Positions 37,522 to 49,674 are shown, counted from the first letter of the stretch. The stretch is 64,000 nt of DNA from Pseudomonas sp. 21 (GCF_000955805.1 NZ_JYOA01000003.1:87540-151539), one strand, 5' to 3'. Notes: generated by a model from the letters alone, not told the origin. A program made the numbers and translations.

Positions 37522-40500
37522 ATGGAGCGTGCCGGCCGGCTGTTCGCCACTTCCCTGCGCATCATCCTGGGCCTCCTGGCGCTGGGGTTGGTGCTGCTTG
37601 CGCTGTATGTCAGCCTCGGCCGGCAGTTGGTGCCGCTGGTGGCGGAGTACCGCGACGACCTGGCGCACAAAGCCAGCGAGCAACTGGGCCTGCCGGTGAC
37701 CATTGGCGCGCTGGAGGGGCACTGGCGTGCTTTCAGCCCGATCATCGTGGTGCGCGATATCCAGTTGGGCGAGGGCAATGACTCCCTGCGCCTGGAACGG
37801 GTGCGGCTGACTCCGGACATCCTCGGCAGCGTCATGGCACGCCAGCCGCGCATCGACAGCCTGGAACTGGAAGGCCTGCACCTGACCCTGCGCGAGGACG
37901 AGGACGGCAAGTGGCACGCCGACGGCCTGCCCAGCCGTGGCGGCGACACCGATCCGCGCAAGCTCATCGACCTGCTGCTCACCCCGCGTCGCCTGTCGCT
38001 GATGGACAGCCAACTGACCGTGCTGCCGCAGCAGGCCAACCCGCTGTCGCTGACCTACGTCGGCATGACCCTGCGCAGCGGTAGCCGCCAGCGCCTGGAA
38101 GCACGCCTCAGCCTGCCCGGCGGCGAGCCCCTGGCGGCGCGGCTGGAAACCCGCCTGAACCGTGATGACTGGGCCAAGAGTTCGGCCCAGCTGTACCTCA
38201 GCCTGCCGCAGGCTGACTGGGCCAAGTGGCTGCCCGAGCGCCTCACCGGCGCCTGGAAGCTGTCCCAGGCCAAGGCCGGCGGTGAGTTCTGGGCGACCAT
38301 CGACAAGGGCATGCCGGTGTCCGCGGCAGCGCGCCTGAACGCGCCGAGGATCAAAGCCGCGCTGGGCGACCGCAAGCCGGTGAACCTGAGTGACCTGGGC
38401 GTCAGTCTGTTCTTCCAGCGTAATGGCGACGATTTCGACCTGCGCGTCGCCGATCTGGCGGCGAACCTCGGCGAAACCCGCTGGGGCGAAGTGGAGCTGG
38501 AGCTGGCTCGCCGCATGAAGGGCGAGGAACACTGGCAACTGCGCGCCGACCGCCTCGACCTGACTCCGCTGGGGCCGACCATCACCGCCCTGGCGCCATT
38601 GCCGGACAAGGTCATCGAATGGCTTGACGGCCTGAAGCCGCAGGGCGTGCTGCACAACCTCAACTTCGACTACTGGCCGCAGCGCGAGGGTGCCGAGCGC
38701 GTTGCCTATGCCACCAACCTGGAGAAGGTCGGCGTCAGCGCCTTCCATGACGTGCCCGCCGTGGCCAACGTCGATGGAACTCTGCGCGGCAATCTGGAAG
38801 GCGGCACGCTGGATGCCAACGCCCAGGACTTCATGCTTCACCTGGCTACCCTCTTCCCGGAGCCCTGGCACTACCGCAGCGCGCACACGCGCATGTTCTT
38901 CAAGCTCAACGACGAGGCCTTCACCCTTGGCAGCCACCTGATGCAGGTGGAAGGCGAGGAGGGCACCATTGCCGGTGACATGCTGATCCGCCTGATGCGC
39001 GACCCGGCGCTGGAGGACTACATGGACCTGCGTGTCGGCATGAGCAATGGCGACGCGCGCTACACCGGCAAGTACCTGCCGACCGTCATCCCGCAGATGA
39101 GCAAGGACCTGGCCGCCTGGCTCAAGGGCTCGATCAAGAGCGGTCGCATCGAGCAGGGCTATTTCCTCTGGCAGGGCTCGCTGCAGAAGGGCTCGGCGCC
39201 CGAAGCCCACGCCATGAGCCTGTACTTCAAGGTCCACGACGGCGTGCTCGACTACCAGCCGGGCTGGCCCGGCCTGAGCAAGGCCGAGGGCGAGGTGCGG
39301 GTCGAGGACACCGGTGTCAGCATCAACGCAACCCGCGGGCAGATCCTCAACAGCCAGGTGCGCGATGTGTCGGTGGAGATTCCCCACTCGAATCCGGGCG
39401 AAGTCGCCCACCTGCACGTGAATGGCGACATCGACAGCAACCTCGTCGATGGCCTGAAGATCCTCCAGGATTCGCCCATCGGTGCGACGCACACCTTCGC
39501 CGGCTGGGAAGGCAAGGGCGACCTCAACGGCCACCTCAACCTCGACATTCCCCTGGCCAAGGGTGAGGCGAGCAAGGCGCGGGTGATCGTCGATTTCGAC
39601 ACCGACAAGGCACAGCTGAAGATCGCCAAACCCGAGCTGAACCTCGAACAGGTCAAGGGCAAGTTCCGCTACGACACCGACAGCGGCTTGAGTGGGCAGA
39701 ACATCGCGGCCCAGGTGCTGGGCGCTCGTGTCACCGGCAGCATTCGCGCCGAAGGCCGTAACGGCGTCCCGCGCACGAGGGTGCTGGTGGGTGGCCAGGT
39801 GCCGGTCAAGTCCCTGCTCGACTGGGGTAAGGTGCAGAAGCAGTTGCCGGTGGACGGGCGCATTCCGTTCCAGCTCAACCTGCTGCTCGACGGCAAGGAC
39901 AGTCAGTTGCAGGTCGCCTCGAACCTGCAGGGCGTCACCATCGACCTGCCGGCGCCACTGGGCAAGGCCGCGCAGGAAACCCGCGAGAGCGAATGGCGCA
40001 TGACGCTGGACGGCGCCGAGCGGCGTTACTGGGCGACCTATGGCGACCGCGCCAGCCTGGCCTACGCCGCGCCGGTGGAGCAGCCGCTGGCCGGGCGTGG
40101 CGTACTGCGCCTGGGCGGCGATCCGGCCGTGCTGCCCAACTGGAGCGGCGTGCAGGTGCGCGGCAAGATCGACGAGGTTGACGCCGACGCCTGGATGGCC
40201 GTCGCGAAGAAGTACTCCAACACCGGGGTCGAAGGCGCGGCTGGCCTGTTGCGCGGCGCGGACCTGCAGATCGGTCGCTTCAAGGGCTTCGGCCAGACCC
40301 TGGAAAACCTCACGCTGGATCTGGCGCGCGTCGACAGCAGCTGGCAGGTCGGGCTGGTCAGCTCGCTGGTGTCCGGCAAGGTCACCCTGCCGGACAGCAA
40401 GGTGAAGCCGATCCAGATCGCCCTGGACCGCATCGACCTGCCCAAGGGCGAGGCCATCGACTCCGAGAAGGCGGTGGTAGCGCCGGACCCGCTGGCGAAG

Positions 40501-41340
40501 ATCGACCCGCGAACCCTGCCACCGATGGATGTGACCATTCGCCAGGTGCTCAAGGCTGGCAAGCCGGTCGGCGCCTGGAGCTTCAACGTGCGTCCGACAC
40601 CCACCGGCGTTGGCTTCAACGACGTGAACCTGGACCTGCGTGGCCTGTCGGTGAAGGGCAACCTGCGCTGGGACGGCATGGAGGCCAGCGCGCGCAGTAC
40701 CTTCCAGGGCCAGCTCGAAGGCAAGAACCTGGGCGATGTACTCAAGGCCTGGGACTTCGCGCCCAGCGTGACCAGCGAGCGCTTCCGCGTGGACATCAAC
40801 GGCAACTGGCCAGGCTCCCCGGCGGCGCTGAACCTGCGGCGTTTCGGCGGCACCCTGGACGCCAGCCTGCGCAAGGGCCAGTTCGTCGAAGTGGAGGGCG
40901 GCGCCAATGCCCTGCGCGTATTCGGCCTGCTCAACTTCAACGCCATCAACCGCCGCCTGCGCCTGGACTTCTCCGACCTGCTCGGCAAGGGCCTGAGCTA
41001 CGACCGTGTGAAGGGCGTGCTCACCGCCACCGACGGCGTCTTCTTCACCCGAGAGCCGCTGCGCCTGGACGGTCCGTCGAGCAACCTGGAACTCAACGGC
41101 ACGCTGGACCTCGCCCACGATCAGATTGACGCCAAGCTGCTGGTGACCCTGCCGGTGACCAACAACCTGCCACTGGCAGCGCTGATCGTCGGTGCGCCTG
41201 CCATCGGCGGTGCGTTGTTCGTGGTGGACAAGCTGCTGGGCGACAAGGTCGCGCGTTTTGCCAGCGTGCAGTACAGCGTGCAGGGCCCATGGCAGAGCCC
41301 GGCGATCACCTTCGAGAAACCCTTCGAAAAACCCCATTGA
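37522..41340 (+). CDS. yhdP: YhdP family AsmA-like phospholipid transport protein
   Basis: This very large protein (1272 residues) has one N-terminal membrane helix (about residues 12-34). A long periplasmic region follows, made of repeated beta-rich DUF3971 and AsmA-like segments, e.g. KASEQLGLPVTIGALEGHWRAFSPIIVVRDIQL and the C-terminal LNFNAINRRLRLDFSDLLGKGLSYD. YhdP, TamB and YdbH are bridge-like lipid transporters that carry phospholipids to the outer membrane; this is known from E. coli. It sits 158 bp after rng in the usual mre-maf-rng-yhdP order. Start ATG 37522 immediately precedes the helix. Confidence 0.93.
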   Translation: MERAGRLFATSLRIILGLLALGLVLLALYVSLGRQLVPLVAEYRDDLAHKASEQLGLPVTIGALEGHWRAFSPIIVVRDIQLGEGNDSLRLERVRLTPDILGSVMARQPRIDSLELEGLHLTLREDEDGKWHADGLPSRGGDTDPRKLIDLLLTPRRLSLMDSQLTVLPQQANPLSLTYVGMTLRSGSRQRLEARLSLPGGEPLAARLETRLNRDDWAKSSAQLYLSLPQADWAKWLPERLTGAWKLSQAKAGGEFWATIDKGMPVSAAARLNAPRIKAALGDRKPVNLSDLGVSLFFQRNGDDFDLRVADLAANLGETRWGEVELELARRMKGEEHWQLRADRLDLTPLGPTITALAPLPDKVIEWLDGLKPQGVLHNLNFDYWPQREGAERVAYATNLEKVGVSAFHDVPAVANVDGTLRGNLEGGTLDANAQDFMLHLATLFPEPWHYRSAHTRMFFKLNDEAFTLGSHLMQVEGEEGTIAGDMLIRLMRDPALEDYMDLRVGMSNGDARYTGKYLPTVIPQMSKDLAAWLKGSIKSGRIEQGYFLWQGSLQKGSAPEAHAMSLYFKVHDGVLDYQPGWPGLSKAEGEVRVEDTGVSINATRGQILNSQVRDVSVEIPHSNPGEVAHLHVNGDIDSNLVDGLKILQDSPIGATHTFAGWEGKGDLNGHLNLDIPLAKGEASKARVIVDFDTDKAQLKIAKPELNLEQVKGKFRYDTDSGLSGQNIAAQVLGARVTGSIRAEGRNGVPRTRVLVGGQVPVKSLLDWGKVQKQLPVDGRIPFQLNLLLDGKDSQLQVASNLQGVTIDLPAPLGKAAQETRESEWRMTLDGAERRYWATYGDRASLAYAAPVEQPLAGRGVLRLGGDPAVLPNWSGVQVRGKIDEVDADAWMAVAKKYSNTGVEGAAGLLRGADLQIGRFKGFGQTLENLTLDLARVDSSWQVGLVSSLVSGKVTLPDSKVKPIQIALDRIDLPKGEAIDSEKAVVAPDPLAKIDPRTLPPMDVTIRQVLKAGKPVGAWSFNVRPTPTGVGFNDVNLDLRGLSVKGNLRWDGMEASARSTFQGQLEGKNLGDVLKAWDFAPSVTSERFRVDINGNWPGSPAALNLRRFGGTLDASLRKGQFVEVEGGANALRVFGLLNFNAINRRLRLDFSDLLGKGLSYDRVKGVLTATDGVFFTREPLRLDGPSSNLELNGTLDLAHDQIDAKLLVTLPVTNNLPLAALIVGAPAIGGALFVVDKLLGDKVARFASVQYSVQGPWQSPAITFEKPFEKPH

Positions 41341-41394
41341 GCAGACTGTCCGGGCATCGGTTAGCATGAAACCCAGGCATTACCGGAGCTAGCC

Positions 41395-42243
41395 ATGTCC
41401 ATTGCCGTCATCCAGATGGTCAGCCAGGACGATGTCCTGGCCAATCTCGCCGCCGCCCGTCGCCTGCTCGAACAGGCCGCCGAGGGTGGCGCACGCCTCG
41501 CCGTACTTCCGGAAAACTTCGCCGCCATGGGCCGCCGCGATCTCGCGGACATCGGGCGCGCCGAAGCCCTGGGCGTCGGGCCGATCCTGCCCTGGTTGAA
41601 AACCACTGCCCGCGACCTCAGGTTGTGGATAGTCGCCGGCACCCTGCCGCTGCCGCCCGAAGGCCAACCGGAAGCCAAGGCCAATGCCTGTTCGTTGCTG
41701 GTCGACGAGCGCGGCGAAGTGGCGGCGCGCTATGACAAGCTGCACCTGTTCGACGTGGACGTCGCCGACGCCCGTGGCCGTTATCGCGAGTCGGATGACT
41801 ACGCCTTCGGCCAGCGCGTGGTGGTAGCGGATACGCCGGTCGGGCGCCTGGGAATGACGGTCTGCTACGACCTGCGCTTCCCCGAACTCTACACCGCGCT
41901 GCGTGAAGCCGGCGCGGAGCTGATCAGTGCCCCGGCGGCCTTCACTGCGGTGACCGGCGCGGCCCACTGGGAAATCCTCGTCCGCGCCCGCGCCATTGAA
42001 ACCCAGTGCTACCTGCTGGCGGCCGGGCAGGGCGGTACCCACCCCAAAGGACGGGAAACCTGGGGGCAGTCGGCCATCGTCGACCCCTGGGGGCGTATCC
42101 TGGCCGAGCAGGCCAAGGGCGAGGCCGTGCTGCTGGCCGAGCGCGACAGCGAGGAACAGGCGGCGGTGCGGCAGCGCATGCCGATTGCCCGGCACAGAAG
42201 ATTTTTCCCGCCGGTCGAACCACGACCGGCGCGTACGGAGTGA
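41395..42243 (+). CDS. Carbon-nitrogen hydrolase (nitrilase superfamily, Nit-like amidase)
   Basis: The 282-residue enzyme carries the complete nitrilase triad: Glu40 (LPENF), Lys115 (YDKLHLFD) and Cys157 (VCYDLRFPE). Length and text place it with the Nit/YbeM type, which hydrolyses deaminated glutathione or omega-amides in metabolite repair. It starts 55 bp after yhdP and its stop is 2 bp before tldD, so it is in the same transcript. The exact substrate is not proven by sequence. Confidence 0.92.
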   Translation: MSIAVIQMVSQDDVLANLAAARRLLEQAAEGGARLAVLPENFAAMGRRDLADIGRAEALGVGPILPWLKTTARDLRLWIVAGTLPLPPEGQPEAKANACSLLVDERGEVAARYDKLHLFDVDVADARGRYRESDDYAFGQRVVVADTPVGRLGMTVCYDLRFPELYTALREAGAELISAPAAFTAVTGAAHWEILVRARAIETQCYLLAAGQGGTHPKGRETWGQSAIVDPWGRILAEQAKGEAVLLAERDSEEQAAVRQRMPIARHRRFFPPVEPRPARTE

Positions 42244-42245
42244 AT

Positions 42246-43688
42246 ATGAGCGAACTGTTGTCATCCGTCAGCCAGCACCTGCTGGCCCCCGGTGGTCTGG
42301 ATATCGACCAGCTGTCGCCGATCCTGCACGAGCTGAGCGGCCCCGGCATCGACGCCGCCGACCTGTACTTCCAGAGCCAGGTCTCCGAGTCCTGGATGCT
42401 GGAGGACGGCATCGTCAAGGAAGGCAGCTTCCACATGGACCAGGGCGTCGGCGTGCGCGCACAGTCCGGTGAGAAGACCGGCTTCGCCTACAGCAATGCA
42501 ATCAACCACGAAGCGCTGATCCAGGCTGCTCGCGCCGCCCGCTCGATCTCCCGAGCCGGGCAGAATGGCAAGGTACAGGCGTTCAAGGCCGTGGTGCCGA
42601 CCCGCCTGTATGCCGGCGAGAACCCGCTGGACGTGATGAGCCGCGCCGAGAAGGTGGAGCTGCTGCAGAAGATCGACGCCGCCACCCGCGCCCTTGATCC
42701 GCGCATCCAGCAGGTCACCGTCAGCCTCGCCGGTGTCTGGGACCAGGTACTGATCGCTGCGGCGGACGGTTCGCTGGCCGCGGACATCCGCCCGCTGGTG
42801 CGTTTCAACGTCAGCGTCATCGTCGAGCAGAACGGCCGCCGCGAGCGCGGCGGTCATGGCGGCGGCGGCCGCACGGATTACAAGTACTTCCTGCAGGAAG
42901 ATCGCGCCATGAGCTACGCCCGCGAGGCGCTGCGCCAGGCGCTGGTCAACCTCGAAGCCGTTCCCGCGCCGGCTGGCAGCCTGCCGGTGGTGATGGGCGC
43001 CGGTTGGTCCGGCGTGCTGCTGCACGAGGCCGTGGGCCACGGCCTGGAAGGCGACTTCAACCGCAAGGGCAGCTCGAACTACAGCGGTCGCATCGGCGAG
43101 AAGGTCGCTTCCAGCCTGTGCACCATCGTCGACGACGGCACCATCGCCGGTCGCCGCGGTTCGCTGTCGGTGGACGACGAAGGTACGCCGACCAACTGCA
43201 ACGTGCTGATCGAGAACGGTATCCTCAAGGGCTACATGCAGGACAAGCTCAACGCCCGCTTGATGGGCGTGGCGCGTACCGGCAACGGTCGCCGCGAGTC
43301 CTATGCGCACCTGCCGATGCCGCGCATGACCAACACCTACATGCTGGCCGGGCAGAGCGATCCGCAGGAAATCATCGCCAGCGTCGAGCGCGGCATCTAC
43401 TGCGCCAACCTCGGCGGCGGCCAGGTGGACATCACCAGCGGCAAGTTCGTCTTCGCCACCAGCGAGGCCTACCTGATCGAGAACGGCAAGATCACCCGCC
43501 CGGTGAAGGGCGCGACCCTGATCGGCAACGGTCCGGAAGTGATGAGCCGGGTGTCCATGGTCGGCAACGACCTGGCACTGGACAGCGGCGTGGGCACCTG
43601 CGGCAAGGACGGCCAGTCCGTGCCGGTCGGTGTCGGTCAGCCGACCCTGAAGATCGACGCGATCACCGTCGGCGGCACGGGCGCCTGA
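42246..43688 (+). CDS. tldD: Metalloprotease TldD
   Basis: The 480-residue TldD is the zinc-bearing half of the TldD/TldE peptidase, which unwinds and threads small peptides such as microcin precursors and CcdA in E. coli. The metal motif HExxxH appears in [13 protein letters not shown], with [16 protein letters not shown] upstream. The ATG starts 2 bp after the nitrilase stop. The partner gene pmbA (tldE) lies just downstream beyond the oppositely oriented darP gene, as in many gammaproteobacteria. Confidence 0.96.
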   Translation: MSELLSSVSQHLLAPGGLDIDQLSPILHELSGPGIDAADLYFQSQVSESWMLEDGIVKEGSFHMDQGVGVRAQSGEKTGFAYSNAINHEALIQAARAARSISRAGQNGKVQAFKAVVPTRLYAGENPLDVMSRAEKVELLQKIDAATRALDPRIQQVTVSLAGVWDQVLIAAADGSLAADIRPLVRFNVSVIVEQNGRRERGGHGGGGRTDYKYFLQEDRAMSYAREALRQALVNLEAVPAPAGSLPVVMGAGWSGVLLHEAVGHGLEGDFNRKGSSNYSGRIGEKVASSLCTIVDDGTIAGRRGSLSVDDEGTPTNCNVLIENGILKGYMQDKLNARLMGVARTGNGRRESYAHLPMPRMTNTYMLAGQSDPQEIIASVERGIYCANLGGGQVDITSGKFVFATSEAYLIENGKITRPVKGATLIGNGPEVMSRVSMVGNDLALDSGVGTCGKDGQSVPVGVGQPTLKIDAITVGGTGA

Positions 43689-43728
43689 GGCCGTTGCCGG
43701 TGGGGCTGGAAGGGAAGGGCGCGGCCGC

Positions 43729-44253
43729 TCAGCGCAGGCCGCGTTTGAGCTCGTCCAGCTCGCGGATGTACTTGAAGATCTTTCGCGCCGCGGCCGGAGG
43801 CTTGTTGTGAGCGGCCTCGTGCTGGGCGTGGCGGATCAGCTGGAGCAGGTGCTGGCGGTCGCTTTCCGGGTATTCGCCGAAGAACGCCGACAGCGCTGCG
43901 TCACCGCCGGTGATCAGGTGGTCGCGCCAGCGCTCCAGAGCGTGGAAGCGTTCGTTGTACTGGCGGGTCGAGGTATCCACCTGTTCCAGCAGGGCGAGGA
44001 TGGCCTCGACGTCCTGGTCGCGCATCAGCTTGCCGATGAACTGCCGATGGCGCTTCTTGGCGGCGTTGGCCTTGTGCTTGGGTGCTTCTTCCAGCGCGCG
44101 GCGCAGCGGGTCGGTCAGCGGCATGCGGTCGAGCATGTCGGCCTTGAGCGTGGTCAGGCGCTCGCCGAGCTCCTGCAGCGCGTGCATTTCGCGTTTTACT
44201 TGCGACTTGCTCTTCTCATCGAAGGACGAGTCGTCATCGTGAATTTCAGCCAT
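43729..44253 (-). CDS. darP: Ribosome biogenesis factor DarP (YjgA, DUF615)
   Basis: The 174-residue acidic/basic helical protein is of the YjgA/DUF615 family, with [19 protein letters not shown], a helical core, and [13 protein letters not shown]. YjgA/DarP associates with late 50S precursors. ATG 44253 (MAEIHDDD) is chosen; the upstream 39 residues in frame are non-coding. It is transcribed against tldD and divergent from pmbA. Confidence 0.92.
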   Translation of the reverse strand: MAEIHDDDSSFDEKSKSQVKREMHALQELGERLTTLKADMLDRMPLTDPLRRALEEAPKHKANAAKKRHRQFIGKLMRDQDVEAILALLEQVDTSTRQYNERFHALERWRDHLITGGDAALSAFFGEYPESDRQHLLQLIRHAQHEAAHNKPPAAARKIFKYIRELDELKRGLR

Positions 44254-44369
44254 GGCGGGGGTCTCTTTGAAAACGCCGCCATGATAACGAGTCAGGGGCC
44301 GCTTGTCCGGCCCGCGCCGGTTGCCGCCGCCTGATGGCGGGGCCGGACCATGAACAGGAGAGGCATGCA

Positions 44370-45719
44370 ATGAGCGAACACAACCCGGCAGTGAGCCCGG
44401 AGGTCCTTCCCGAACTGCGCGAGCAGGTCGAGCGGATCATTGCCGAGGCTTCCCGGCAGGGCGCCAGCGCCTGCGAGGTGGCGGTGTCGGTGGAGCAGGG
44501 GCTGTCGACCTCGGTGCGCCAGGGCGAAGTCGAGACCGTCGAATTCAACCGCGACCAGGGCTTTGGCATCACCCTCTACGTCGGCCAGCGCAAGGGCTCG
44601 GCGAGCACCTCGGCGACCGGCGCGGACGCGATCCGCGAAACCGTGGCGGCAGCGCTGGCGATTGCCAAGCATGCCTCCGAAGACGACTGCGCGGGCCTGG
44701 CTGATCCAGCGCTGATGGCCCGCGACCTGCCGGACCTGGACCTGTACCACGGCTGGTCGATCACCCCCGACCAGGCCATCGAGCGCGCGCTGGCCTGCGA
44801 GGCTGCCGCTTTCGCCACCGACAAGCGCGTCACCAAGGCCGACGGCACGACGCTGAATACCCACCAGGGCTGCCGCGTCTACGGCAACAGCCACGGTTTC
44901 GTCGGCGGCTACGCCAGCACCCGCCACAGCTTGAGCTGCGTGATGATCGCCGAGCTGGAAGGGCAGATGCAGCGCGACTACTGGTACGACGTGAACCGTC
45001 GTGGCGAGCTGCTGGCCACCCCGGAGTCCATCGGCCGTCGCGCCGCCGAGCGTGCCGCCAGCCGCCTGGGCGCGCGCCCGGTGCCGACCGCCGAGGTGCC
45101 GGTGCTGTTCGCCCCGGAAGTCGCGGTCGGCCTGTTCGGCCACTTCCTCGGCGCCATCTCCGGCGGCAGCCTGTACCGCAAGTCGTCCTTCCTCGAGGGC
45201 GCGCTGGGCCAGCGGCTGTTCCCGGAATGGCTGACCCTGGACGAGCGCCCGCTGCTGCGCGGCGCGCTGGGCAGCGCCTCGTTCGACAACGATGGCCTGG
45301 CGACCTACGCCAAGCCCTTCGTCGAGGGCGGCGAGCTGGTGTCCTACGTGCTGGGCACCTACTCCGGGCGCAAGCTGGGCATGCCCAGCACGGCCAACTC
45401 CGGCGGCGTGCACAACCTGTTCGTCAGCCATGGCGACGAGGACCAGGCCGCCCTGATCCGCCGCATGGGCCGCGGCCTGCTGGTCACCGAACTGATGGGG
45501 CAGGGCGTCAACCTGGTGACCGGCGACTACTCCCGTGGCGCTGGCGGTTACTGGGTAGAGAATGGCGAGATCCAGTTCCCGGTGCAGGAAGTCACCATCG
45601 CCGCCAACCTGCGCGACCTGTTCCGCAATATCGTCGCCATCGGCAACGATGTGGAGTATCGCGGCAACCTGCATACCGGCTCCGTGCTCATCGAAAAGAT
45701 GATGGTCGCCGGCAACTGA
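44370..45719 (+). CDS. pmbA: Metalloprotease PmbA/TldE
   Basis: The 449-residue TldE subunit pairs with TldD to form the peptide-processing protease. It lacks the zinc motif, as usual for this half. Family text includes [41 protein letters not shown] and the C-terminal [27 protein letters not shown] 44370 has an AGGAGAGG RBS. A stem-loop follows the stop. Not linked to a peptide-toxin gene here, so the housekeeping role is likely. Confidence 0.95.
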   Translation: MSEHNPAVSPEVLPELREQVERIIAEASRQGASACEVAVSVEQGLSTSVRQGEVETVEFNRDQGFGITLYVGQRKGSASTSATGADAIRETVAAALAIAKHASEDDCAGLADPALMARDLPDLDLYHGWSITPDQAIERALACEAAAFATDKRVTKADGTTLNTHQGCRVYGNSHGFVGGYASTRHSLSCVMIAELEGQMQRDYWYDVNRRGELLATPESIGRRAAERAASRLGARPVPTAEVPVLFAPEVAVGLFGHFLGAISGGSLYRKSSFLEGALGQRLFPEWLTLDERPLLRGALGSASFDNDGLATYAKPFVEGGELVSYVLGTYSGRKLGMPSTANSGGVHNLFVSHGDEDQAALIRRMGRGLLVTELMGQGVNLVTGDYSRGAGGYWVENGEIQFPVQEVTIAANLRDLFRNIVAIGNDVEYRGNLHTGSVLIEKMMVAGN

Positions 45720-45726
45720 TCCACCC

Positions 45727-45753
45727 GCCGCGGCCTTGCTGGCCGCGGCTTTC
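45727..45753 (+). terminator. Terminator of pmbA
   Basis: A perfect 9-bp stem GCCGCGGCC/GGCCGCGGC (45727-45735 with 45741-45749) with a 5-nt loop is followed by TTTC. The T run is short, but it lies between pmbA and the Fur-box promoter region of fagA. Confidence 0.65.
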
Positions 45754-45833
45754 AGTCCTTCTCGAAGCCCTTCTCCAGACAGGCCGTCCAGCGCATTGCG
45801 TTCGGGCGGCTTGTTTTTTTGTCTTTCGGAAAC

Positions 45834-45852
45834 AATAATCAATCTCATTGTC
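45834..45852 (+). promoter_or_regulatory. Fur box upstream of fagA-fumC-sodA
   Basis: By my count 13 of 19 positions match the Fur consensus GATAATGATAATCATTATC, and the site lies 15 bp before the fagA ATG. The same operon in P. aeruginosa is iron-repressed through Fur (established). Iron starvation should therefore induce the operon, switching to the iron-free fumarase C and Mn-type SOD. Confidence 0.75.
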
Positions 45853-45867
45853 GATTGAGAGATTGCC

Positions 45868-46243
45868 ATGTTCGCCGAAATCGACAGCTCGATCACCGAC
45901 CGCTGGTATCGCCTGGGCACGCGTATTCGCTGTGCGCTGGAGCCGAACGAACCGCGTCTGGTCGAGCAGTACCTAGGCGAGGCGCGCTACCTGGCGGCCT
46001 GGGAACCGGTGCCCGCCTGGCGCCTCTTCGAGAAGTGCTTCGGGCTGCTGCTCGACAGCAGCCGTGACATCGCGCTGCCCTGGCATTGGCGCGTGCTCTG
46101 CCTGGACCATGCCTATCTCCCCCTGCGTGAACTGCAACGCCTGGCGACTTCGACCGCCCAGCGCCAACGCCTGTGCCTGCTGGCCCGGCGCATGGCGCAG
46201 CAGGAGATGGCGCCTTCCCTGAGACTGCAAGAAGGAATCGAGA

Positions 46244-46251
<8 letters not shown>
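45868..46251 (+). CDS. fagA: FagA, Fur-associated protein of unknown function
   Basis: The 127-residue product is rich in Arg, Leu and Trp, with no signal peptide or known motif (starts MFAEIDSSITDRWYRLG). It matches FagA by position and size as the first gene of the iron-starvation operon. It overlaps fumC by 8 bp, suggesting coupled translation. Cys residues (Cys37-like, Cys52-like and near Cys90-100) are scattered and do not form a clear metal site. Function is unknown. Confidence 0.85.
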
Positions 46252-47620
<1,369 letters not shown>

Positions 47621-47649
47621 GTCCGCCCTACCCGCTGGAGGAACCTGCC

Positions 47650-48099
47650 ATGCGCCATTGGCAACGCACCATCGAACTGGGCAACCGCTGCTTCATTCGC
47701 AACGAGTTGATCGATGCCCGTGAGCACTACCTCCATGCGCTGGCGCTGGCCCAGGTCCTGCTGGATCGCTGGCACGACCCGGAGGAAGCCGTGATGGCGT
47801 TTGTCATCTCCCACCACAACCTCGGCGACCTGCACCTGCAACTGGGCCAGCCGGAGGAAACCGCCGAGTACCTGTGCGCCTGCCACGAGCGCCTGCTGGT
47901 GCTGGGCGAAGACCTGCGCAAATGCGCGGATCTGCGCGCCGCCGCGGTGCAGCACAGCCGCCGTACCTACGTCGAACTGCTCAACTTCATCGGCGAGCAC
48001 GGTACCTATCCGCGCACCCAGCGCCTGCTGCGCCGCCAGGGCGCGGTGGAGCTGCGCCCTGGGCTGTTCACCGCCGTGCACTCGATGCGTTACCACTAG
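47650..48099 (+). CDS. Conserved protein of the fagA-fumC-sodA operon (orfX)
   Basis: The 149-residue protein has two to three tetratricopeptide-like helical pairs, seen as [25 protein letters not shown] and [31 protein letters not shown]. It is the PA4469/orfX type by position and is found only with fumC and sodA in pseudomonads. The function is unknown; helical repeats suggest protein binding. The gene ends SMRYH-TAG and the next 18 bp encode SMRYH-TGA again in frame. An RBS GGAGG precedes the ATG. Confidence 0.85.
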   Translation: MRHWQRTIELGNRCFIRNELIDAREHYLHALALAQVLLDRWHDPEEAVMAFVISHHNLGDLHLQLGQPEETAEYLCACHERLLVLGEDLRKCADLRAAAVQHSRRTYVELLNFIGEHGTYPRTQRLLRRQGAVELRPGLFTAVHSMRYH

Positions 48100-48117
48100 T
48101 CGATGCGCTACCACTGA
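48082..48117 (+). repeat. Tandem 18-bp duplication across the orfX stop codon
   Basis: 48082-48099 (ending TAG) is followed directly by a near copy 48100-48117 (ending TGA). They differ at one internal base (T/C) and in the last two bases of the stop codon. Both encode Ser-Met-Arg-Tyr-His-stop. Confidence 0.85.
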
Positions 48118-48131
48118 AAGAAGGTTTGAAG

Positions 48132-48758
48132 ATGCCTCACGTCCTGCCCGCCTTGCCCTACGCCTACGATGCCCTAGAGCCGCACATCGATGCGCAGACC
48201 ATGGAGATCCACCACAGCAAGCACCACCAGACCTACATCAATAACCTCAACGCGGCGCTGGAAGGCACGGAGTTCGCGGAGATGCCGGTGGAGCAACTGC
48301 TGCAGCAACTCGACAGTCTTCCCGCCGCGTTGCGCGGGCCGGTGATCAACAACGGCGGCGGCCACGCCAACCATTCACTGTTCTGGACCGTCATGGCGCC
48401 GGGCGGCGGCGGTCAGCCCCAGGAAGAGCTGGGCCAGGCCATCAATGCCGAACTGGGGGGCTACGACGCCTTCTGCCAGGCCTTCACCAAGGCCGCGCTG
48501 ACTCGCTTCGGCAGCGGCTGGGCGTGGCTGAGCGTCGATCCGCAGGGCAGGCTGGTCGTCGAGAGCAGCGGAAACCAGGACAGCCCGCTGATGCAGGGCA
48601 ACCTGCCGATCCTGGGCCTGGATGTCTGGGAGCACGCCTATTACCTGCGCTACCAGAACCGCCGGCCGGAATACATCGCGGCTTTCTACAACGTGGTCGC
48701 CTGGCCGGAGGTGCTGCGTCGCTACCGTGTGGCCTTGCAGGCACGGGGCAACGGATGA
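48132..48758 (+). CDS. sodA: Superoxide dismutase, manganese type
   Basis: The 208-residue Mn-family SOD dismutates superoxide in the cytoplasm. Metal ligands are His27, His81, Asp164 and His168, seen in [18 protein letters not shown] and DVWEHAYY. The GGGGQP segment and an overall 24-25% identity-free eyeball match favour the Mn rather than Fe subtype, and the iron-starvation operon context agrees. It starts 33 bp after orfX with RBS AAGAAGG. It is followed 16 bp later by a ZIP transporter gene. Confidence 0.95.
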   Translation: MPHVLPALPYAYDALEPHIDAQTMEIHHSKHHQTYINNLNAALEGTEFAEMPVEQLLQQLDSLPAALRGPVINNGGGHANHSLFWTVMAPGGGGQPQEELGQAINAELGGYDAFCQAFTKAALTRFGSGWAWLSVDPQGRLVVESSGNQDSPLMQGNLPILGLDVWEHAYYLRYQNRRPEYIAAFYNVVAWPEVLRRYRVALQARGNG

Positions 48759-48774
48759 AATCGAAGGCCGCAGC

Positions 48775-49674
48775 ATGCGTCTGACCATGCAGAGTCTGCG
48801 TGAAAGCGGAGGGCGCAATTTGCGTTGGTTGCTAGGGCTGAGCATCGTCCTCGGTGGCGGAGTGCTCGTGGTCCAGCACCTGATGCTGTTGGCGCGATTG
48901 TCGCTGTCTCCGCCGATGTACCTGGCCCTCCAGGGCGGCATGCTTTGCGCGCTCGGGACCGCCCTGGGCGCGCTGCCCGTGCTGCTGGTGCGCAGCATGC
49001 CGGCGCGTATCGCCGACGCAATGCTCGGATTCGGCGCCGGCGTGATGCTGGCGGCCACCGCCTTCTCGCTGCTGCTCCCCGCGCTGGAGGCGGCGGAAGC
49101 TTCAGGGCGCCCGACCTGGCTGGCCTCGCTGCTGGTCAGTCTTGGCCTGGCGCTGGGAGCCTTTGGCCTCGCGGTGTTCGGGCGGGTGCTCGAAGAGGCC
49201 CAGGCGAATATCCAGGGCGCTGCCGAGGGCAAGGTGCCCGCGCGTATCTTGCTGTTCGTCGCTGCCATCGTTCTGCACAACATTCCCGAAGGCATGGCCG
49301 TGGGCGTTGCCGCCGGCGGAGAGGTGTCTGGCGCGAGCGGCCTGGCGCTGGGGATCGCGCTGCAGGATGTGCCCGAGGGGCTGGCGATTGCACTGGTGCT
49401 GGCCGGGGCGGGCGTTTCGCGCGGCAAGGCGGCACTGGCGGGGGCGGCTTCCGGGCTGGTGGAGCCGCTGTTCGCGGTGCTCTGTGCCCGGCTGATAGGC
49501 ATCTCGCGGATGTTCCTGCCCTGGGGGCTGGCCGCGGCGGCGGGTGCGATGCTCTACGTGGTGGTGCGCGAGATCATCCCCGAATCACAGCGGCGCGGCC
49601 ATGCGGCGCAGGCCACCCAGGGACTGATCATCGGCTTCTGTCTGATGATGGTGCTGGATACGTCGCTGGGCTGA
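48775..49674 (+). CDS. ZIP family metal transporter
   Basis: This 299-residue inner-membrane protein has about eight helices and the two ZIP metal-site motifs: HNIPEGMAVGV in one helix and QDVPEGLAIAL in the next. The second usually reads HxxPE-like; here Gln replaces His. ZIP proteins of this GufA type import Zn, Mn or Fe. It is 16 bp after sodA, so it is likely part of the Fur-controlled transcript and may supply Mn for SodA during iron starvation (inference). ATG 48775 is chosen; ATG 48787 is an alternative. Confidence 0.85.
   Translation: MRLTMQSLRESGGRNLRWLLGLSIVLGGGVLVVQHLMLLARLSLSPPMYLALQGGMLCALGTALGALPVLLVRSMPARIADAMLGFGAGVMLAATAFSLLLPALEAAEASGRPTWLASLLVSLGLALGAFGLAVFGRVLEEAQANIQGAAEGKVPARILLFVAAIVLHNIPEGMAVGVAAGGEVSGASGLALGIALQDVPEGLAIALVLAGAGVSRGKAALAGAASGLVEPLFAVLCARLIGISRMFLPWGLAAAAGAMLYVVVREIIPESQRRGHAAQATQGLIIGFCLMMVLDTSLG

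Noticed and set aside
37498-41367. A 1289-residue open frame antisense to yhdP
   Set aside because: It covers the whole YhdP coding region on the opposite strand. The translation is low in family-like text and rich in Gly/Arg/Gln/His, as expected from a high-GC shadow frame.
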